From Pythium myriotylum (taxonomy: Eukaryota > Oomycota > Peronosporomycetes > Pythiales > Pythiaceae): 64,000 nucleotides of DNA. Position 1 is the stretch's first letter, and every line of letters starts with the position of its first letter. Under the pieces are notes generated by a model. The model made no database searches, was not told the DNA's origin, and saw only the letters and a program-made list of their open reading frames with translations. The translations under genes were made by a program, and so were the position numbers. The stretch covers positions 682,001 to 746,000 of the forward strand of contig JALJCQ010000016.1 in NCBI GenBank assembly GCA_023091665.1, written 5' to 3'. Positions 21,752 to 32,993 of this stretch are shown here, piece after piece.

Positions 21752-22138
21752 ATGGCCGCGCCACCAAAGTGGAAGGGAGACAAGCCAGCGCCCCCCAAGC
21801 GCGAGGTGCCCGGCATGCTCGAGCCGCTCGACTACAAACCGACGCCAAAGGATGACATTGACATCATGCAGATCAGCAAGGTGCGTTCTGCAAGAGAGGA
21901 AAGGATCTTTGTCTGCTCTTGCTGACGAGGCGTCTGTGAGTAGAAGCCAACTCGCGAAGGCAGCAAGTACATCAAGCCCCGGCCCGTGCTGCTCGAGAGT
22001 CTTGGGCCTCCCAGCCAGGCAAGAAGTAAATCGGCGAATTCTCTGTGTGTTGGGGTAGGTCGCAATTACTGACGCGTTTTCGTATCCCAGTATGACTTTG
22101 TGAACCAGCAACCGCGCGCTGAACCACTCGAGATATGA
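21752..22138 (+). CDS. Small conserved protein (83 aa), 3 exons, one GC-AG intron
   Basis: Exons 21752-21880, 21944-22018 and 22091-22138, all joined in phase 0; 83 residues. It is too short and too interrupted to appear as one open frame. The protein starts MAAPPKWKGDKPAPPKRE, is rich in Pro and Lys, contains LEPLDYKPTPKDDIDIMQIS and ends YDFVNQQPRAEPLEI. The second intron begins GC (context AG|GCAAGA) rather than GT; the nearest GT donor, 13 bases downstream, would bring a stop right after the join. I do not know the family. Compact length, coding-like codon use in the joined frame and clean splice sites argue that it is real. It converges on the UBE2T-like gene, 154 bp away. Confidence 0.65.
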
Positions 22139-22292
22139 GACGGAACGGTCCTGAACAGTCGCAGCTCTTTGTCAGCCTGTGAGAAGGCGTTGCTGTTGTT
22201 TGATACAGTTTGTCCCGTTTCGCATTTGTCTGTGTTCGTGCATTCTGAGACCATTGAATCGGCGTCCAATACACAACTTCGTTGAACTTGTA

Positions 22293-23209
22293 TTACGTGC
22301 GTTGTCGTTTTGCGTCGGTCTTGACCTGATCATCATCGGAGAAATCGGACTCGTCGCTCGAATCGTTAGCGTCACTGAATGAGTCCTGAACTTCACTGGC
22401 TCGCTTCGATCCTGCGCTCGCTCTCTGATCTAGTTCTTTCGACTTTTCAGCCTTGATTCTCGGAGAGACAATGCTGGCCTTCTTGTCGCTCTGTGAAACC
22501 TCAGTCGTAGCGTTAAGTTGGGCTGATTTGGACCTGGTCGCTTCAGAGGTAGACCCGCAAGCGTGTTGTCTTGTGTGTTCGATCGCTCTTCTGTTGAAGA
22601 GCTCGCGATTGTGCTTGAATAGGTCCGTCTAAGGTGTACTTTAGAACATATCGAACCCAGGCACTGTCATCGAGAAAAGCCACGTACAATTTCCGGCATC
22701 AGACCATCGTCGGCGTTGGGCTCAGCCATGAGGAGTCGAATGGTCGTGAGCAGCGTGCTGATGTTCACGGATGGCATCCACGAACCTTTAGGCTGCATCT
22801 TGAGCGTGTCAAGGCAGATGCGACCCGCATCATCGATGTTCGGGTGGTATATCGGCGTCACGAACTTGACTTTCGGCGGCTCAAATGGATATCTATCAAA
22901 CGCAAAAACAGCATCAGTCCCCAGTAGAGCCTCTCATACTCATCGACACGGAACACTACCGTTCCGGGATCTCAATGTCCAGTAGAAACGTGCCGCGCTC
23001 GTACGGAGAGCCTTCCGGCCCGAGGATCTCTAGCCACCACGCCTCACAGACGTCAGGTCGCTCCCATCGACCATCATCCATCATCCATCGGACGCACGCG
23101 CTTGCAGCTTGTCCAGCTGGTTCTCCGCCGGCCACGCGCTCACTCCGTACGGCGGATCCGACTCCAGCATCGCGATCTCCTTGCGCATACGCGCGCGCAT
23201 CGCCGACAT
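22293..23209 (-). CDS. UBE2T: Ubiquitin-conjugating enzyme E2 T-like
   Basis: Exons 23098-23209, 22960-23029, 22688-22892 and 22293-22628; introns 68, 67 and 59 nt; 240 residues. The UBC fold is complete: [37 protein letters not shown] (given in parts here), then [12 protein letters not shown], the HPN motif in [17 protein letters not shown] with catalytic Cys87, and the UBE2T-characteristic [10 protein letters not shown] and [13 protein letters not shown]. Animal UBE2T charges FANCL for mono-ubiquitination of FANCD2/FANCI in DNA crosslink repair. After residue 150 there is a disordered Ser/Asp-rich tail ending KRQRT, a probable nuclear signal. The first acceptor (ctag, base 23030) is chosen because it yields LQAQILGPEG, which matches E2 proteins; the alternative at the preceding GAG breaks the frame. 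Confidence 0.92.
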
Positions 23210-23334
23210 GCTTGGCGCCGAATTTTCCTCGTGGCGCGAAGTGAGATGGAAACTATGTTAAATACGGTTTCTAACACTGTGATTTCTATTCTAACGTTAC
23301 GGTCCTCTTGGTTGAGGTCGTTGAAGCTGCGCCG

Positions 23335-24574
23335 ATGGAAGACCTCGAGGTGCTGCGCGAGATCGGCCGCGGGGGCTTCGCCACGTACGTGCTGACGATC
23401 GCCTGTGACGTGCGTCACGACAGTGAAGAGATGACGCTCCCCATGCTGTGCGGTGTTTTGGGCTTGATAGCGTCTTCCTGTGTCGAGAAAAGTCAACAGA
23501 CCGCCTCGTTGGTACGGCTCTTGGGGTCGCTGAACCTGGTCGTTTCGCAGATATTCTGACCCACTCCCCTTTCTGAGCATGCAGCTCTCAAGAGAATCCC
23601 ACTCGAGCGTTTCCGAAGGTCAGAGCAGCAACGACGCGTCGAGGCCGAGCGCTACCTGCTTGAGCATGTGCGCAGTCCATTCCTCAGTCGTGGCATCCGT
23701 TCCTTCCGAGACGACGCATTCGAATCGCTCGTGCTGGAGTACATTGAAGAAGCACGACCATTGTACCAATGCATTTGGCGGTACAAGGAAACAAATGTCT
23801 TCCCGGAACACGTTGCCAAATACTTTGCCGTGCAGATTGTTCTTGCACTTGAAGAGATCCATGCGATGGGGTTTCTACATCGCGATCTCAAAAGCGGCAA
23901 CGTGCTGGTTGACAAGCACGGCGTCGCGCGAGTGATTGACTTCGGATTTGCGATGAAGCTAAACTCAGATCGGAGTCAGGAAAAGGGCTTGTCGATCTGT
24001 GGGACTCATTACATCATGGCCCCCGAAATGTATCTCGGCCAGCACTACGGTATTGAAGTCGATTGGTGGTGCGCTTCCATACTGTCGATAATGGGTGAAT
24101 TCCATGATGCTGATGAATCTTTTTTACCACAGGGCAGTGGGCGTGATCGTTCACGAGATGGTTTGCGGCCAACCACCGTGGGATTATAAGCCAGGCGAGG
24201 GAATGCCAGTAGCGAAATTTCTCGATCAAATTTCTAGTGTGGCCAAGGGTTTCTCTCAGGGACACGCTTCGAGTCCCTTACTCGAAAGCTCAGTCGTGAG
24301 CGAGCAGTGCAAATCCTTTGTAAAGGCCTTACTGCAATACAACCCGACAAAACGATTGGGTCATGCAGGCGGAGGACTACAAGTCAAGTCACACCCATGG
24401 TTTCTAGATATCGACTGGGACGCCGCTACCAATTTCGGCAAGCCATCACCTTACAATCCTACCAATGACTTTCGTATCCAAACGTCTGGATTACACACAC
24501 CACGATCCATCTCATCCTCCAGCGCTGAAAGCATAGACCCTGAAGATGACGCGAAGTATTTCGGAGATTTCTGA
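23335..24574 (+). CDS. Compact AGC-type Ser/Thr protein kinase, 4 exons
   Basis: Exons 23335-23384, 23471-23511, 23585-24068 and 24133-24574; 338 residues. The kinase domain starts almost at the N-terminus: glycine loop GRGGFATVFL, the ATP-binding Lys in VALKRI, catalytic loop HRDLKSGNVLVD, DFGFAMKL, the activation segment CGTHYIMAPE, and VDWWAVGVIVHEM. The microexon of 41 nt (exon 2) supplies the beta-2/beta-3 strands and is required to link the glycine loop to VALKRI. The end of the domain RLGHAGGG...HPWFLDIDWD and a short C-tail ending DDAKYFGDF, reminiscent of the AGC hydrophobic motif, place it near PKA/PKG-like kinases. No regulatory domain is present. Substrate and pathway unknown. It is divergent from UBE2T, with 125 bp between starts. 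Confidence 0.9.
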
Positions 24575-24621
24575 CCAATGCAAAAAGAAGATGAAAACTT
24601 TCATGGACCATGTTGGATACA

Positions 24622-27600
24622 CTAAACAAGCTGGCGCACGAAGGACTGCTGGGACTTGCGGTTCTCTTCTACGTTAACGTTGTTCTGCTTGGTCTTTTCG
24701 TTGAGCGATTGCAGGTGTTCTTCAATAAATTGATCCAGCTGAGGATGGAACTCGTGGCGACCGCCAAATTGATCGATGTACGAGATCCCGTCGTAGTAGA
24801 AACCTTCGGGCAACTCATCCATGACCTACAACGGAGGAGATCAGAGACGAACTACCAGATATGCGAATGAATACTCACGTGCTGTTTCTGTATCTCGCGC
24901 TTTTCTTCTATCGTGAGACGAGTCCTCATTGGTTGTACAACACCATCCAATTTGACGTAGCAACCGAGAATTAATTCTCTTATTTTGAGAGCATTTAAGT
25001 GGCGGCCGGTGATCTTGATCTCCATGCTCGAGGTTTTGTGCTTGGCTGTTCGAATCCGCGCGTAAGCTCCAGTTGAGACATATTCATACACCGTCTCAGT
25101 ATCTCCAGCAAACGATACGGTAGCCTCGATGCTCCAGCATTCGCCGCAAGGTGCCACAGAACCTTGGTTTTGCTTTTTCTGGTATTCGAGCACTTTCTCA
25201 GCAGCGATTGACTGTGCAAAGCGAATGCCTGCCCCACTACCTGCTCTTACCGTCAACTGTTGTCGATCAGATGGGTGGACTTTATCGATCGATTTCGCCA
25301 TTATCGCGAATGGAGTGAGCGTCTTTCCAACAGATTGCAGGAAGCGCGTCTTATCCATGTCCGGAGCTATTTCAAAGTGCATGCACTGCGGGCTCATCAC
25401 TGGATCGGTCGATTCTCCAAAACGATCAACAGTTTTTTCCCATTGTGGAAAATGCGCATCTCGATAGTTCTTGAAATAGGCGGATTCGAATCGATCCACG
25501 CTAAGGAGCATCGTAAAACTACTCTCAAACACATCGCCCGACAGAACGTGGATGTCTGCAAATGAGTTGACGTTATCGATGTGGAAGCGCAGGCGACCGA
25601 GGGCGGTCGCCGGCACGTCACCTGAATGGGTCACCACAATGTGAGTTGTGAACCCACTCGCTAGCTGGTCAAATAGACATGGTAGTGGACTCTGAGTGCC
25701 ATAAGCATCCGGTCGATACACATTGGTTGCGCTGACACAGCCGATTACAGTCGATATTTTCGAAGGTAAGACCCATGTCAAAGCAGCTTGCTTGACAGCA
25801 GCAGCAACAGTTACAGCATCAACATAACCAACGACACAGAGGAGAAGCCGGGGTGGAAGATCGAACGGAGATAAATCAAGGATACGCTGGAGTTTCATGG
25901 CCACACGCTGCTTGATGCAATTGGCAACGTAGAGCTCATCACTGCATTCCGAGTCACGGCAATCAATATCTACGCGTTCCCAATCATATACTGCAGATGA
26001 GACGTCACAAATTGTCGATGCGATGGACAACGAACTACTTCCAGGCAAGCCGAGCACGATCGTGACGGGTATGACGGTCTTCGCGCGATCGGTCTTCCTC
26101 GGCTTGGAAAGGGCGGTCGATGGGTTGGCATCTTTTGGAATGAACCAGCGGGGAAAAAGTCTGTCCATGACGTCGAGATTGGATTGTGCAGAGGTTTTGC
26201 GGACGAGCGAAGCGCACGAGCTGGCGAAAAGCGGAGGTAGCCCCACTTCAGAATCGTGGGTATCGCGGGGTGTCAATCCGTCAAACTGCGTCATATCATG
26301 AGGTCGGTAAAATGGAATTCCGAGAGATGTCGCTGTGGTCTTCCACACGGAAAGCGCATGCACAATCTCCTGCTGGAAGCGTGTACCAGCCAACAACGGG
26401 AACGCGATGAAGCGACTAGTGAAAGGAAATGGCACAGACGTGGAGACGGCTGTATTCCCTCTACCGTCTTGTTTGAGCTCTAGCTCCAGCAGCACAAGCT
26501 CGTCGTACGCCGTGGAGAGAATCTTGAAGCAGCATACATGCTTTTCAAACGACACAATTATGGGTATCAAATGTGGCGTTTTGAAGCAGAAACCACCGGA
26601 AAAGAGCTGCATGTTGCCGCTAAGCACAGGCAATTCCTCACAATCGAGAAGTACAGTCGCGCGTGATAGGCCAATGGACAGAAGAGCCGACATAGCTTTC
26701 GTAGGTGCAATGCTCGAAGCTGGGTCGGTTGTCTCGGTTGCGCTTACGGCCTCATCAAATGCAGCGTCTAGAGGCGGGATGGGCGTGCCAAGTAGGAGAG
26801 CGGAGCTCTGTAGCATGAATCCCGACTGAAGCGCTGCCAGCAATGTCTTCACAGAGTCAAACTCTTGCCCCGCTTGGATCCACGTGCGAAAGTACGGGAA
26901 AGACGAAGTCACGTTGAATAACGTTGTGTCTGTGGTATTCCGGAGCAAAAGTGTGTCGCCGACAACTAGTGAGCCGAGAAGGCTCGCATTGATCTGGCTT
27001 GGCACATCTCTGAATGTGAGCGAGATGTACACAAGGTTCCACCCTGCAGCATAGCGTTAGTTTCCCCAGTTGGTTCAAACAAGGGTCTACTAACCGTGTT
27101 CCAGTTCCATCGAATCGCGTCCACAAGCATCGATCCATGTTGAGCTGATCTCCAAGTTTTTCTGCAGGAAGTCCGATGGCAGATTTGCCTCATGCAGACA
27201 ACTTGATGGCAGTTTGGTCAGCGCCGTAGCTTTGATTTCGGCAAGGACAGATTCCTTCCCAATTTGAAGACCAACGGGCCCATTTGTTGCTTTTTGAGCG
27301 AATGACGACACAGCGCTTCGAAAAGCACGGAGTAGTATCACGTACAGTTCAATCAGTACACGGGTGTCGAGCCTCTCATCTTTGTCGTTGACGTGCTGGA
27401 GGGAGCGCTCCTCCTGGACAAGTGCATCTTCATCGACGATAGGAGGAGCTGTCTCTCCGGTGGCAAGGAAGTACGTACGCGTGAACCGGATGCCGCTGAA
27501 TGGATCCTCACTATGCACGAGCATGTGCGTTGCAGAGACACCGTTGTCGTTGATTGTATGGAGGAATGCTGATGGGGAAGATCTTTCGGTTCTTATCTGC

Positions 27601-28472
27601 CTCGTACGCTTGCCGAACAGCACTCGACTCCCGCGATGAGCGGCGAGCTTGATACCACGAGCCTCGTGTTGCGTCGTTCCAAACTCATAGAAGCTGATCA
27701 GATCCTCACCCATCTCGCTCTCGCTTTTGGATTGGCGTTCAGCCGGCGACTCGGTATGGTCAAGCTTCGTCAAGAATTGCATGAAATGATGCGACAGCAT
27801 CGGAGGCACCTCGGCTACCACGCGCTTTGCCGTGAATTCGTCGAGCTTGGAGAACTCATTTTGGATCAGCGTCGACACGTTTATAACCGAGTGGTTCATC
27901 GTGAAGAAACCCGTGCCGTTATTTCCGTCTTCGAGACCAAAGGACTGGATAAGTGGCCACTTCTCTGGGATCATAACATCTTGAAGATCCTTCTCACTCG
28001 AATCGACTCCATATGGGATGCCAACGCGTTTGACACTACCAATCATCTCCTTGAAAGCGTGGATTTTCCGCAACTCCTGCTCGTCTGGATCCATGGCGTC
28101 ATGGTATGTGTAGTGGGTCACATGTCGCCATTGGGATATCATCGGTAGCACCTTGATGGCGGCCTCACTCTCAGACGAGTAGAAGATAGAGATACGGTAT
28201 CGCGTCAGAACTAGCACGATGTCTTCGAGTCGGTCATTCTCCTGCGAAATAACTTGTTCACCCAGTAGCTCTTGCCCTGAACTGCCCAAAAACAAGTATT
28301 TGATAACTGCCTGCGACAGCCGCGAATGGTGACTATCCACCCCACTGATAATCAAGAGACCGTCGAACACGCCGTTGCCCGTGTCACCTGGGGACTCGGC
28401 ACAGAGAGCCTGCAGTCGACGGACACGCTCCGCACTGTCAATCCCACTGAACTCCAGACCCTTCCAACTCAT
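24622..28472 (-). CDS. DAAF9: DAAF9 / Shulin-like outer dynein arm assembly factor
   Basis: Exons 27095-28472, 24879-27043 and 24622-24825; introns 51 and 53 nt; 3747 nt, 1248 residues, close to the length of the animal protein (C20orf194). The N-terminal region with VFDGLLIISGVDSHHSRLSQ and AVIKYLFLG, the central FPRWFIPKD followed by IPVTIVLGLPGSSSLSIAS (a degenerate nucleotide-binding loop), and the ending DELPEGFYYDGISYIDQFGG...EFHPQLDQFI are the parts I recognise. In Tetrahymena the orthologue Shulin packages outer dynein arms before transport to cilia. Presence here fits an organism with flagellated spores. Attribution is from memory of the family, not from a search. The gene converges on the kinase, 47 bp from its stop. 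Confidence 0.75.
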
Positions 28473-28825
28473 TGCTGTGCTCCTGTTGTGTTCTGGGTCG
28501 ACTCAATCCCAAGTGGCAGCGCGAGAAGACGCGTCTCTCCAAGACTCCCACCTCAAATAAAAGGCCCCGTGGTGCTCCATTGAGAGACAATGGGTCAGTG
28601 ACGCTGCATCCTTCTCCTATCTTTTGTTTGATTCATCGGTAGGGCTACTGTTTTCGTTCGAATTCAGCGACGCACTCGGAGCGTCTGGATCAGATTCTGA
28701 AGGACCGCCAGTCTATTTTGCGAGATGGCCAACGTTGATGGAACTGAAGATTCGCACGCAGGGAAACCCCGACCTAAGGATCTCACCCGATCTCCAACTG
28801 CGAGAGGTGCATTCTTCCATTTGCT
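28473..28825. other. Divergent region between DAAF9-like gene and EamA transporter 1
   Basis: 353 bp. An ATG frame at 28725 could encode an upstream N-terminal piece of the transporter, but no plausible intron links it in frame. No other gene seen. Confidence 0.5.
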
Positions 28826-30283
28826 ATGGGCCTCAGTCTCGATCAAGATGTACACTCTAGTGCTATCACCACCACTAGATCAGTGGTGCCGCCGGAACTC
28901 CCTCGCCATGCAAAAGTTGATCATGACCATCGGATTCATACCTTTGACGAATTCTACGACCGCACCAACCGAGTAACAGACTCCAACGAGGAGACTTTTC
29001 TGACCGAGATAGCAGAGGCCGAGAGCGATTACTCGCGTGGAGCGAGCGATAAGAAGCCTCTGCTGCAGGAAATGAAGATAACACGCACGAGCTCCAAGAA
29101 GAAGATAAAAAACGCACAAGTTATGAAGAGCAAGGTTGTGAACACGGCAACTGCAGGCGCGAGAGTTGTTCCCATTGTGTCGAGAACGTCATTCAATGCT
29201 CGTGTGAAGCGCCTACGAGGACTCGTGTACATCGTGTTTGCGGCGCTGAACATTAGCCTCATGTCAGCGTGCATCAAGTATGCAACTCATTACGTGAGTT
29301 CCCATGAGGCCGTCTTTTGGCGAACTGTTATCACGTGGGCACTCAACTACGTGAGAATGATTCATGGTTCATTTTTTTCAAGCAACAGACTCATCCCTGG
29401 TGCTTCTAGGTGCTTGTACGGATGAAAAAGGTGAACCTCTACGTCGAGCCAAAGCATCGCATGATGCTGCTCTTCAGGTCATTTATTGGGATGATCTGCG
29501 TCAGCCTTTCCTATTATGCGGTTTCCAAGATGGTCCTCACCGACGCGATCGTCATCATTTTTACCAGCCCCGTACTCACCTTCCTCTTGGTTTGTGTGCT
29601 AGCGTTCAAGTCAATCCTCTCTCTCTCACTCTAACTGAATCTTCGGTACGATAGGGTGCTGTTCTTCTCGGTGAGGCGATTGACCGTGTGGATTTCATCT
29701 GCTCGTTGATATCGTACGTGGGTGTGGTCTTCGTGACGCGTCCCGCCATGCTCTTCCCCCAGACATCTGAGACGAAAGAGACCGACTCGCTCGCCGTGGT
29801 ATGCGCACTCGGTGCCGCTGCAACTCAGGCTTGCGCGTACATCGCTGTACGTAAACTGCACGAGGTCCACTACATCACCATCTCGCACTACTTCGCTTTG
29901 TTCGGCATCGGCTTCTCGCTTCTTTCGCTCTGGATTTTCAACGCCGTACGTCCAGCCTCCACAACTAAACCTCAATGTCGTCCTCACTGTTTTTGGTCTT
30001 CTATCTGCAGCCACTTCGCGTCCCTGAACTCTTCACAGTTCAACTAGCGCTAATTGCAAGTGCCTTGTTCTCGTGCATCGGCATGCTCTTTCTCACGCTA
30101 GGATTCCAGATGGAGAAGGCCGGGATTGCGTCAGTGATGCGATACTTTGACGTCGTCTTCGTGTTCATATTGGATACGACGTTTCTTGGCGAGGATGTCG
30201 ACGGGTATTCGGTACTGGGCGGCGCGATCATCATCGCAGGCGCTATCGTTATCGCGATTCGGCGAATGCGGGCGAAGAAATAA
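28826..30283 (+). CDS. EamA/SLC35G-type drug/metabolite transporter, paralogue 1
   Basis: Exons 28826-29350, 29410-29589, 29655-29945 and 30011-30283; introns 59, 65 and 65 nt, all phase 0; 422 residues. A charged N-terminal about 115 residues precedes ten membrane helices in two EamA repeats: LVYIVFAALNISLMSACIKY, SSHEAVFWRTVI, SKMVLTDAIVIIFTSPVLTF, and in repeat 2 FGIGFSLLSLW, EKAGIASVMRYFDVVFVF and LGGAIIIAGAIVI. The family exports or exchanges small metabolites across plasma or Golgi membranes. It is followed by a tandem paralogue at 30601-31765. The substrate is unknown; the closest animal family by motif is SLC35G1-like. Confidence 0.9.
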
Positions 30284-30600
30284 GTACTTCAGTCTGCTAG
30301 CATGTATTCCCCAGTCTAAACAAACAAAGATAGCTTTCATAGTCCCATTCGCACCAATGTCCGTTGAGCCGGGCGACTTGGCTTTGCCCCATGCGACAAG
30401 CTCGGCGCTCCTGATGGCGCCAGGACACCTTCGAGGTCCTGAGCCGCACTAGCTGTCAAGCAACTGAGATTGTACATGTGCTGCTGGCGCTTCTCATCAT
30501 TCTGAGCAGCAGCTGCGACAAACTGCCTGACTTGAGATCGATGAGAGGCACTCGATAACGGCACTTTTTAAACAGCCACCTCGAGCCTCAAGGCTGCACC
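30284..30600. other. Intergenic region between the tandem EamA transporters
   Basis: 317 bp between the stop of one copy and the ATG of the next, same strand. No gene or repeat recognised. Confidence 0.55.
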
Positions 30601-31765
30601 ATGAGCATTGTGCGTCCAGTCGAGTTGGCGTCTGGATCACTCCCAAGTCAAAACGAGTCTTGTGAAGACGATCGCGAAGACGTCGCGTTACTCAAGCACG
30701 CAAATGAAGGCTTCGATTGCAAGCCCTCACAGACTGAGGAGGGCATGGCGACAGACGTTTTGATGACTCCTGTTTCCCCTGCTGATATTTCTTCCATGAG
30801 ACTGCGACGTCTAGCGGGCCTCGGATATATCGTTTTCGGCGCCCTCAACATTAGCCTAATGTCTACGTGCGTCAAGTACGCCACACACTATGTGACGTCT
30901 CACGAAGCTGTCTTCTGGCGTAGCCTGCTCTCGTTTGGCTTCAATTTAATCCTGGTTCGGTGGAACAAAGTCAACCTTAGCATCTCCTTCGAGCACCGCA
31001 AGCTCCTGCTGATGCGCTGCATTTTTGGGACGATGTCGATTTGTTTCCAGTTCTACGCAATGTCCAAGATGGTACTAACGGACGCTGTCATGATTATTTT
31101 CACAAGCCCCGTGATCACCTTTGCGCTCGGCGCGATTGTGCTGCGCGAAAAGATCGACCGTATCGACTTTTCAGCTGCCATCTTCTCATACTTTGGTGTG
31201 CTCTTCGTGACGCGACCCGCATTTCTTTTCCAGTCGGTCGGTAATGCGACACACGACAGCGGCCGCACGGACGGGATTCTATCGGCCATGGCTGCGGCCG
31301 TGTGCCAAGCCTGTGCATACATCGTCATGCGCAAGCTCCACGACGTGCACCACATGGCCTCGATCCATTACTTTTCTGGTTTTGGTATTTTCTTCTCGAT
31401 CGCCATGCTATTAGTCTTCCATGCGGTGTGTGCTGGTCGTGTCTTCTTCCTGGTGCCTATTTGGACTCACGTAATCGACTCTGTTTGGACAGCCGCTGAG
31501 GATTCCGTCGCTGTGGAGTGTGCGCTTTGCGCTCATCGCGGCTGCGTTCTTTGCTTGCATAGGTCTTCTTTCCATCACGATCGGTTTCCAGCGTGAGAAA
31601 GCTGGCATCGCGTCCGTTATGCGCTACTTTGATGTGATCTTTGTGATCATTTGGGACTCGGTCTTCCTCGGCGAGCATATCCACAGGTACACGCTTTTGG
31701 GCGGCGCCATCATCCTCTCTGGAGCGTCGGTTATCGCATATCGCAAAGCAAAGCCGCACAAGTAA
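30601..31765 (+). CDS. EamA/SLC35G-type drug/metabolite transporter, paralogue 2
   Basis: Exons 30601-31425 and 31493-31765 with a 67-nt intron; 365 residues. It matches paralogue 1 through GLGYIVFGALNISLMSTCVKY-like helix 1, SHEAVFWRSLL, SKMVLTDAVMIIFTSPV, VLREKIDRIDF and EKAGIASVMRYFDVIFVII. Only one intron remains; its position, after the helix ending VFHA, is the same as the last intron of paralogue 1. The two other introns of paralogue 1 are absent here, so either they were lost in this copy or gained in the other. The N-terminal disordered part is shorter (about 75 residues) and unrelated. Same predicted role as its neighbour. Confidence 0.9.
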
Positions 31766-31935
31766 GATTGAATACTCGTCGCAACACAGCAAATCGTAGT
31801 AGGTAGTGTAGGAATCCGTGTTCGCACTAGATACCCATGTAATGTGGATCGTTTGGTGGGGTCCTATCGTCTATTTTGACTCACCGCGATCAAATGCAGG
31901 CCCACAGGAAGGACACAGTCGGAGTAAAGGCGTCT

Positions 31936-32993
31936 TCACGGCTCGATGGCTCCGTATGATCGTTGCTTGGACGTGCGAGAGATCGGTGACGCTCGTGGCG
32001 TGATATTCTGGCGCAGTGTGAGCTTGTAGTCATCGTACTCGTCGAGGTCAACGACCGGTTCGCGCCACTTTGCGAGCATATCGGGCGTCCACACGAAGAT
32101 GAACACGCCGACGCAGAAAGCCGCAATGAGGTGACCACAGACAACGGCGGGGAAAACGCAGAACGGCGAATCGAAGCCGTGCGGGATGACGCTCCACCAC
32201 AAAATGTACACGCAGTACAGTGGCAGCACGACTCGCGCGAAGAACCAGCTGACGTACGTTGCATAAAAGAAGAATTTGTGCAGGCGCGACTTGCCGTAGC
32301 CGAGTTGCTCGAGAAACGTCGCGCAGTTGAGCGGAATCACGGCGATCTCGACGAGCAGGAACAGCGTGAGCAGATACGCGTCGAGGCCGCACCCGGGGTG
32401 GAAGTTGTAGATCAAATATGGTGTCCTGTCAAGTCGAGCAGAGATAAGCCAAAGGGCCAATCGCAATGAGCATTTCCTCACTCCCACGTACGCAGCGACA
32501 ACGTGGTGCACGACAAAGACGCGCCAGAGCGGCACCTGCCAGTGCAGCAGCACGTACGTGTCGAAGATAAAGTATCCACATGCTGTGAGCCATCCAAGTA
32601 GTCGTTAGCGCATGTCGCGGTCTCGTCGTCGTCGTCCGCAGTGGCCACGTACAGATGCAGTAGAGCACGCGCGCGACGTCCATCGAGCGCATGGGCATGT
32701 AGTGCGCGTCCCACTCCTGGGTCAGCAGCACGTAGAGCATGCCGGGCACGATGATGAGCGAGTGGAGCGTCGAGTTGACTCTGCAGCAGCAAACGACGCG
32801 TGAGCGCTCCGCTTCCTCGGGCGCGCGCGCTGTCTCACTCGCGCACGCACCGCGAGCCCCAGTCGCCTTGCTCGGGGCTGGAAAAGTCCTGGAAGACGCG
32901 CACGTGGGCCTGCGAGAGCTTCATGGTCGCGGCGAAGACGCCCGCGAAGGCCGCGACGGCCAGCAGCAGCGCGACGGCCTCGGGCGACGCCAT
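31936..32993 (-). CDS. TLC-domain (TRAM-LAG1-CLN8) multi-pass membrane protein
   Basis: Exons 32851-32993, 32653-32780, 32492-32582 and 31936-32425; introns 70, 70 and 66 nt; 852 nt, 283 residues. The start MASPEAVALLLAVAAFAGVF gives a hydrophobic first helix. The TLC core shows CGYFIFDTYVLLHW, then VFVVHHVVAATPYLIYNF with the family's paired His, LLTLFLLVEIAVIPLN, and several further helices up to FIFVWTPDM. The last intron uses the donor GTACGT inside the HHVVAA codons; a stronger-looking GTGAGG six codons later breaks the frame, so I rejected it. TLC proteins include ceramide synthases and ER/plasma membrane lipid regulators; the Lag1 motif of ceramide synthase is not obvious, so a TMEM56/TLCD-like role is more likely. 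Cytosolic tail ends RSYGAIEP. Confidence 0.85.

Noticed and set aside
32426..32485. Strong-looking donor GGA|GTGAGG as the last intron of the TLC gene
   Set aside because: It breaks the frame ahead of YLIYNFHPG; the GTACGT donor at base 32491 restores the TLC sequence.
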